Source of the DNA: Parelaphostrongylus tenuis
Taxonomy: Eukaryota > Nematoda > Chromadorea > Rhabditida > Metastrongylidae
DNA length: 64,000 bases
Assembly: GCA_019055375.1 (NCBI GenBank)
Contig: JAHQIW010004469.1
Span: 124,001 to 188,000, forward strand
Direction: 5' to 3'
The notes beneath the pieces are model-generated. The model had not been told where the DNA came from. It saw only the letters and a program-made list of their open reading frames with translations, and did no database searches. The translations under genes were made by a program, and so were the position numbers. Positions 57,136 to 64,000 of the stretch are shown in pieces; position 1 is the first letter of the stretch; each line of letters opens with the position of its first letter.

Positions 57136-58575
57136 TCCACGGATCTCCCTCATCAGGGATCCCGCCCGATTGATCGCGAGGGCACGTGGCGCGTCCCCAG
57201 GTGGTGGATAGGGGAATAAACGCGAATCAAAAGCAACCGTGTGCTTCCGAGAGAAGCAGGTGGATTCAGGGGATGAGCTCCCTGCTTCTGCAGCGCCGAC
57301 TTGATAAAGCTCTATTTCTACGAGTCAAGTCGGCCAAAAACCTGCAATCAAATGGCTGGGAATTACATGGGAGGCGGTTAGGAGTCGCCTCCAACAAATA
57401 AGCTCCTCTCGCTCCTCCGAAAGAGGCTGGCAAGCTATATGTTGGGTATAAAAATGCCTAAAACAATAATAAATATAGGCCTCATTCCCTGACCCCGAAA
57501 AAGCACCTGATACGGCAGCGTCAGGTAGGACGAGTACGGCTAAAATCTCAGGGCCAAACTAGGCTGTCAAGATCGAAACGGACTAAAATGACGATTTGTA
57601 CCTACAATGCGAGAACCCTTGCTCACGAATCCGTTTTAGAAGATCTTTTTGTTCAAGCAAGAAGAATAAGGTACGACGTCACTGGCCTGGCTGAGACGAG
57701 AAGACGCCATCCTTTTCACGTTGTTTATCACACCGGAGAAGAACTGTATTTTACAACGTGTAATAGCAGAGGTGTCGGAGGCGTTGGCATCCTCGTCAAA
57801 TCGAATTTGACAGTGAACATCGCTTCTTTAACAACTAACAACTCCTATTAGGCGATTACGGTTGAAACGATGTGGATCAATGCCGGCTTTGACCATCTTC
57901 GTTGCCTAAGCACCAACATCAAGCTATGACGAAGATGATATCGAAGCGTTCTATACGAACCTCGAAAAATTCTTCAGAGAAGATCATACATTCTTCACGG
58001 TCACTGTAGGAGATTTTAATGCAAAAACTGAACGTAGAAGAACGTCTAAAGGACGTCACATTGGGACCTACGGACTAGATTGGAATGAACAGGGTGAGAG
58101 GTTGTATGAATTTATCATTGATGACCCAAACCATCAATGGTAACTCACAATTCCAGAAGCCTCACTCTCAGCGATGGATGTGGGTGTCCCAATGAAGAGT
58201 TCTATAACAAAATAGACCACATTTCAGGAAACTGAAGGTTTTGCCTGACCGATGTCGCTGTTCTTCCTAAGTTCTACACGGGATCATACCATCGCCTCCC
58301 TTGCACAACGTTCTGTTTTTCGCGGAGAAGAGAAAAAGCCGCTAAATTCAAACAACGAAGTCCCAGAACTATCATTAACTGGGATGCATTCAAATCATTA
58401 GTCGGCTCTTGGGAATATACCATTGTCGACAATCTCGACGAAGAATGCGACCGGTTCGTTGAATATCATCACCTTAGCGCTGTGAAAGCCGAGAGACCTA
58501 AAGTGACGAAGAGACGCTTGTCTCCGCAGACACTCGAGCTGATACGTAAACGAAGAATCACACGAGCTACAGGAA
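57136..58575 (+). mobile_element. RTE-type LINE, 5' portion with endonuclease, truncated by minisatellite
   Basis: A GC-rich leader (57136-57587) precedes an endonuclease frame from ATG 57588: ICTYNARTLAHESVLEDLFV, YDVTGLAETRRRHPF and NSRGVGGVGILVKS. Shifted frames continue it through VGDFNAK near 58010, LTDVAVLPKFYTGSYHR near 58245-58300, and KRRLSPQTLELIRKRRITRA near 58507-58570. Stops from 57849 on make it inactive. The element then ends abruptly at the 15-bp array. The left boundary is approximate. Confidence 0.83.
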
Positions 58576-61268
58576 CATACCGCAGATGGACATGCCGTAT
58601 ACGGACATACTGTATACCGCATAAGGACATAGTGCATACGGCATACCGCACACGGACATACTGCATAAGGACATACGGCATACCGCATACGGACATACCC
58701 CATACCGCATAAGGACATACCGCATACCGCATACAGACTTGCAGCATGCCGCATACGGACATATCGCATACGGACATACCGCATACAGACTTGCAGCATG
58801 CCGCATACGGACATATCGCATACGGACATACCGCATACCGCATACAGAATTACCGCATGCCGCATACGGACATACCGCATTCGGACATCGCATACAGACA
58901 TACGCATACGGACATACCGCATACCGCATACGGACATACCGCATACCGCATACAGCATACCGCATGCCGCATACGGACATACCGCATACCGCATACAGGA
59001 CTTACCGCATGCCGCATACGGACATACCGCATACGGACATACCGCATTCGGACATACGCATACGGACATACCGCATACGGCATACATACCGCATAGCGGC
59101 ATACGATACCGCATACGGACATACCGCATACGGACATACCGCATACGGACATCGCATACCGCATACGGACATACCGCATACGGACATACCGCATACGGAC
59201 ATACCGCATACGGACATACCGCATACCGCATACGACATACCGCATACGGACATACCGACATACCGCATACGGACATACCGCATACGGACATACCGCATAC
59301 GGACATACCGCATACGGACATACCGCATACGGCATACGCATACCGCATACGGACATACCGCATACGGACATACCGCATACGGACATACCGCATACGGACA
59401 TACCGCATACGGACATACCGCATACGGACATACCGCATACGGACATACCGCATACGGACATACCGCATAACGGACATACCGCATACGGAGCATACCGCAT
59501 ACCGCATACCGACATACCGCATACGGACATACCGCATACCGCATACTGACATACCGCATACGGACATACCGCATACGGACATACCGCATACCGGCATACG
59601 CATACCGCATACCGCATACTGACATACCGCATACGGACATACCGCATACGGACATACCGCATACCGCATACCGCATACTGACATACCGCATACGGACATA
59701 CCGCATACCGCATACTGACATACCGCATACGGACATACCGCATACGGACATACCGCATACCGCATACCGCATACCGACATACCGCATACGGACATACCGC
59801 ATACGGACATACCGCATACGGACATACCGCATACCGCATACGGACATACCGCATACGGACATACCGCATACCGCATACGGACATACCGCATACGGACATA
59901 CCGCATACGGACATCGCATACCGCATACCGCATACTGACATACCGCATACGGACATACCGCATACCGCATACGGACATACCGCATACGGACATACCGCAT
60001 ACGACATACGCATACGGACATACCGCATACCGCATACTGACATACCGCATACGGACATACCGCATACGGACATACCGCATACCGCATACCGGACATACCG
60101 CATACCGCATACTGACATACCGCATACGGACATACGCATCCGCATACGGACATACCGCATACGGACATACCGCATACGGACTATACCGCATACCGCATAC
60201 GGACATACCGCATACGCATACCGCATACCGACATACCGCATACGGACATACCGCATACCGCATACGGACATACCGCATACGGACATACCGCATACGGACA
60301 TACCGCATACGGACATACCGCATACGGACATACCGCATACGGACATACCGACATACCGCATACGGACATACCGCATACGGACATACCGCATACCGCATAC
60401 GGACATACCGCATACGGACATACCGCATACGGACATACCGCATACCGATACGGCATACCGCATACCGCATACGGACATACCGCATACCGCATACGGACAT
60501 ACCGCATACGGACATACCGCATACCGCATACGGACATACCGCATACGGACATACCGCATACGGACATACCGCATTACGGACATACTGCATACGGACATAC
60601 CGCATACCGCATACTGACATACCGCATACGGACATACCGCATACGACTACCGCATACGGACATACCGCATACTGACATACGCATACGGACATACCGCATA
60701 CGGACTACCGCATACGACATACCGCATACGCATACGCATACGATACGACATACCGCATACGGACATACCGCATACCGCATACGGACATACCGCATTACGG
60801 ACATACCGCATACCGCATACGGACATACCGCATACGGCATACGAATACCGCATACGGACATACCGCATACGCATCGGCATACCGCATACCGCATACGGAC
60901 ATACCGCATTACGGACATACCGCATACGCTAATACGGACATACCGCATACCGCATACGGACATACCGCATTCGGACATACTGCCTACGGACATACCGCAT
61001 ACCGCATAAGGACATACCGCAGTACCGCATAAGTGACACCCGCATACGGACATGCCCGCATACGGAACATACCGCATACGGACATAGCGCGTACGGACAT
61101 ATCGTATACGGACATACCGCATACGGACATACCCCATACCATACGGACATACCGCATCACGGACATACCGCATACGCACATACTGCATAGCCGCATACGC
61201 ACATACCGCATACGGACACACTGCATATTGCATACGGACATACCCCATACGGATATACTGCATACGGA
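58576..61268 (+). repeat. Minisatellite array, left arm (CATACGGACATACCG orientation)
   Basis: About 2.7 kb of tandem units made from CATACGGA (8) and CATACCG (7), usually alternating as a 15-mer, sometimes with an extra CATACCG block. Variants such as CATACTGA recur in clusters (59540-60130), and a 54-bp higher unit repeats at about 58736 and 58790. The outer left 300 bp and the 300 bp before the inversion are the most diverged. The 15-bp period is a multiple of three and contains no stop in any frame, hence the long spurious frames. Confidence 0.97.
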
Positions 61269-61286
61269 CATACCGCATGCGGTATG
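61269..61286. repeat. Palindromic switch point of the array
   Basis: CATACCGCATGCGGTATG is a perfect 18-bp palindrome, and array units run in opposite orientations on each side of it. Confidence 0.95.
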
Positions 61287-62235
61287 CGGGTATGTCCGTG
61301 TCCGTATGCGGTATGTCCGTATGCGGTATGTCCGCATACGGTATGCGTTATGTCCGTATGCGGTATGTCCGTATGCGGTATGCGTAAGTCCGTAGCGGTA
61401 TGCGGTATGTCCGTATGCTGTATGCGTTATGTCCGTATGCGGTATGTCCGTATGCTGTATGCGTTATGTCCGTATGCGGTATGTCCGTATGCGGTATGCG
61501 GTAAGTCGTATGCGGTATGCGGTATGTCCGTATGCGGTATGCGGTATATCCGTATGCGGTATGCGGTATGTCCGTAAACGGCACGTCCGTTTGCGGTACG
61601 TCCGTATGCGGTGTGCGGTAGGTTCATATGCGGTATGTCCGTATGCGGTGTGCGGTAGGTCCATATGCGGTATGTCCGTATGCGGTGTGCGGTGTGTCCA
61701 TATGCGGTATGTCCGTATGCGATATGCAGTAATGTCCGAATGCGGTATGTCCGTATGCGGTATGTCCGAATGCGGTATGTGGTATGTCCGTATGCGGTAT
61801 GTCCGTATGCGGTATGTCCGTATGCGGTATGTCCGTATGCGGTATGCGGTATGTCCGTATGCGGTGTGCGGTAGGTCCATATGCGGTATGTCCGTATGCG
61901 GTGTGCGGTGTGTCCATATGCGGTATGTCCGTATGCGATATGCAGTATTCCGAATGCGGTATGTCCGTATGCGGTATGCGGTAAGTCCGTATGCGGTATG
62001 CGGTATGTCCGTATGCGGTATGCGGTATGTCCGTATGCGGTATGTCCGTCTACTTCATGTCCGTATGGGGTATGTCCGCTACGGTATGCGGTATGTCCGT
62101 ATGCGGTATGCGGTATGTCCGAATGCGGTATGCGGTAATGTCCGTATGCGGTATGTCCGTATGCGGTATGTCCGTATGCTGTATGTCCGTACGCGGTATG
62201 TCCGTATGCGGTATGCGGTATGTCCGTATGCGGTA
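61287..62235 (-). repeat. Minisatellite array, right arm (inverted orientation)
   Basis: About 0.95 kb of the same 15-mer in reverse complement (TATGCGGTATGTCCG). It carries its own variants (GTGTGCGGTAGGTCC, GTGTGTCCATATG) that I did not see in the left arm. A block of about 216 bp is duplicated (starts about 61648 and 61864). The array ends abruptly at 62235 in non-repeat DNA. Confidence 0.97.
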
Positions 62236-62467
62236 ACCGCAACGATTTGTAAAAAGACAGCTCCAACTCAAAGCAATTGTAAGCAAATTGTATACCATGT
62301 TCGCTAGAAAATGTACAATTAATAAAACCGAAATCATGCGGTTTTATTTAATCCTGGCTTATAAGTCTGATATTCATCTCACTAGTGCGATGACTTTCTG
62401 AAACGATCTTAGATCGGATAATAGTATTTTGTGAATGCAGTAGTAAAAAAGCACAATAATGTGCGAT
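62236..62467. other. No recognised feature
   Basis: AT-rich flank to the right of the array. It does not resume the RTE element found at the left flank. Confidence 0.5.
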
Positions 62468-62503
62468 GGCAGACGTTTCGGCGCTTTCGACTCGTTCTAA
62501 ACC
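62468..62503 (-). ncRNA. Hammerhead-like motif, PLE-end type
   Basis: The minus strand ends GAGTC-GAAA-GCGCC, GAAAC, GTC, TGCC. The cleavage-type triplet GTC and GAAAC core are intact, but the CTGA box is decayed (TAGAACGA). Adjacent to PLE sequence at 62700-63025. Confidence 0.35.
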
Positions 62504-62699
62504 TTGAAAGAATTGATTAGCGAATCTCCTGGTCAAACTTTCATAAGTTTGGCAGAAAGACGTAATAAACAATTTTCTCTCGAATCGCACAGTAGAATGC
62601 TTCATCTAAAACAATGACCGTTTAGTTTTTTTCAAGCCCTCTTAATTATTTCTTGAAGAACAAGCCACTCAGATTCATGTATCGAGTAAGAATGAGCCT

Positions 62700-63025
62700 G
62701 AATCATGTCAGGGAATTAGCCTGAGGTGTGTTGAGTGGTCACGGATAATTACGAGAAACTTCTTCTTGCGTTTCATTTCTGGATTTTTTAAATTCTATCC
62801 AGAAAGCCTCAAAAGTTTTCCACATTAATATGTTTTGAACAACTGTGCGATGATGGCGAATTTTACTCAAGATCTGCTCCGTTATGTTCTGTAATATGGT
62901 TGCACAGTGGTCTACTCGTTTCGCTTAATGCCTTTTCAACGTTTGTTAAAATATTCAAATAAGGTTCGCGCATCAAATTAATCTTTCCAAGCTTTGATAA
63001 AGGTTAAATCGCTGAAACCTTGGCC
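62700..63025. mobile_element. Penelope-like element remnant
   Basis: 62760-62960 resembles the endonuclease and 3' region of the PLE at 31190-31450 in the same (minus) orientation, for example TGGTCTACTCGTTTCG versus TGGTCTACCCGTTTCG. At 62991-63025 there is a plus-strand decayed terminal motif (GCTTTGATAAAGG, then GCTGAAACCTTGGCC). Opposed ends suggest another inverted composite, as at 49130. Confidence 0.55.
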
Positions 63026-63504
63026 ATTGTATCATTATTGTGCTGTATTACTGCTGTATTGAAGAAAAACCATAATTATGAACCCAGATCTGCTAAAAAA
63101 CAACACCGAAGTATTCAATACTTATATGTCGTGTTGATAGTTGATTATGAGAGTCACGGTTACAGTCTAGGATCGCCCGATTGAAAAAGTATGTGGAATA
63201 CATTTGAAAAGTTGTGAAACAGAAGTCCTTCAAGTTCTTTATTTCCACAGTCCTCTCGCAACCGAAATAATGTGGTATAAAATGCCGAGTAATATGGAAA
63301 AATCTGAGTTGCGGATGGAAGTCGAACTGGCGTTCAGCTCTTACCAGGGTAGTGTACTAACCACAAATCTACCGGGACTCTTGCTCCGTAAGCACTCTTT
63401 CTGCGACACAAGGTATCGAAAGTATTAGCAACCAACCGTCAGCGGGTTTTGGTAAGCACATCGTACGCAGCTAAATTGGCAGTCATTGCATAAATAGCCC
63501 GATA
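63026..63504. other. No recognised feature
   Basis: No gene or repeat was identified. The 74-codon frame at 63204 has no domain support. Confidence 0.4.
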
Positions 63505-63580
63505 CTGCAGTGGTTAGCACGCGTCCTCAGAAGCGTAAGACACGGATGCGGGCCCGCCCGAGGTTTAAAGTTTTGCATGC
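63505..63580 (+). repeat. Possible tRNA-like SINE head
   Basis: CTGCAGTGGTTAGCACGCGT resembles an A box of tRNA-derived SINEs. A GC-rich B-box-like block follows, but the canonical GGTTCGA is absent, so a functional tRNA is unlikely. Confidence 0.3.
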
Positions 63581-63659
63581 CACTCAACATTTCTGGATAT
63601 ATCAACACTTTCAATAAACTATATCGAACCTTGCTCAAAACATATAATGTATCTAGACA

Positions 63660-64000
63660 GCATAAAAAAGCCTTTTATGAGGTCTGTTGTGGCACTTATG
63701 AAGTGCTAGACGCGTGTTTTGGACTTTCAGCCTCATCAGTAGCGCAGTGCCTTTCAGTTCAGCCAATCTTTTGTAGGGGGATGTACACTCTACATATAAG
63801 GGAATCGACACCGAATTATTCACACTCTGCGCAAGGTTGAAAGGCGTGACAGCGGTAAGACAAGCAAACTACAACCGGCAATAAGTCACTCTGAAGTGAC
63901 GCAAAATGACTTCTTCGTTTCACGCAGAGTATAACTCGACGTCGATTCCTCTACATGTAGGGGATATATCCCCTACAAAGTACTGGCTGAACCAAAAGAC
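63660..64000. repeat. Fold-back repeat running off the window end
   Basis: 63735-63840 and 63895-64000 are imperfect inverted copies (for example CTTTTGTAGGGGGATGTACA against the reverse of a TGTACCC/TATCCCCTAC block, and GAATCGACACCGA against TCGACGTCGATTC). 63660-63820 also resembles 12240-12375. No protein was found. Confidence 0.6.

Noticed and set aside
58398..60692. A 764-codon minus-strand frame and several other frames of 70-580 codons across the minisatellite
   Set aside because: They are translations of a stop-free 15-bp repeat in every frame, with no signal, domain or splice context. The 3' part simply reads antisense through the RTE remnant.
58576..62235. CRISPR-like appearance of short regular repeats
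   Set aside because: Units are contiguous 15-mers without spacers, in a eukaryotic genome, with no cas genes.

Overview
The window looks like nuclear DNA of a clade V (strongylid) nematode, most likely a hookworm-type species. The evidence is an AT-rich background, T-rich splice acceptors ending in TTTCAG, and a nematode-style receptor guanylyl cyclase with 26 small exons. The repeats point the same way: degraded mariner/Tc1 elements, RTE-type LINEs, Penelope-like elements (PLEs) and a tRNA-derived SINE. The species itself is an inference. No bacterial, organellar or rRNA features were seen.

One protein gene is recognised. It is a plus-strand receptor-type (particulate) guanylyl cyclase of the natriuretic-peptide-receptor class, GCY-28-like, spanning 17528..53937 in 26 exons with consistent splice phases. 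Conceptually it encodes about 1224 residues: signal peptide, ANF-receptor ligand-binding domain (exons 1-7), one membrane helix (exon 8), a long charged and Ser-rich juxtamembrane region (exons 9-14), kinase-homology domain (exons 15-21), dimerisation coiled coil (exon 22) and cyclase catalytic domain (exons 23-26). As written the frame is broken four times: a 1-nt insertion in exon 1, TGA in exon 21, a 1-nt deletion in exon 22, and TGA in exon 25 inside the catalytic domain. It is therefore either a young pseudogene or allele, or a locus with sequence errors.

Layout: 1..17527 holds no recognised gene, only TA microsatellites, mariner remnants, a DNA transposon with long inverted ends and fold-back elements. 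The cyclase introns (18244..53764) carry most of the transposons: SINEs and a mariner in intron 1, a PLE in intron 3, a mariner in intron 10, an RTE copy split by a DNA transposon in intron 11, a Tc1-like remnant in intron 16, and an inverted PLE pair plus a fold-back element in intron 19. Downstream of the gene are a PLE remnant, an RTE 5' half (about 57136..58575) and a 3.66-kb minisatellite (58576..62235). The minisatellite is built from 15-bp units (CATACGGACATACCG) and flips orientation at an 18-bp perfect palindrome at 61269..61286. Then come further PLE debris and a fold-back repeat running off the end.

Two things deserve most attention. The first is the inverted minisatellite, open in all six frames. 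The second is a set of recurrent hammerhead-ribozyme-like motifs (CTGANGA, short stem, GAAAC, GTTAGCC) at the ends of PLE copies on both strands, at up to nine places in the window.
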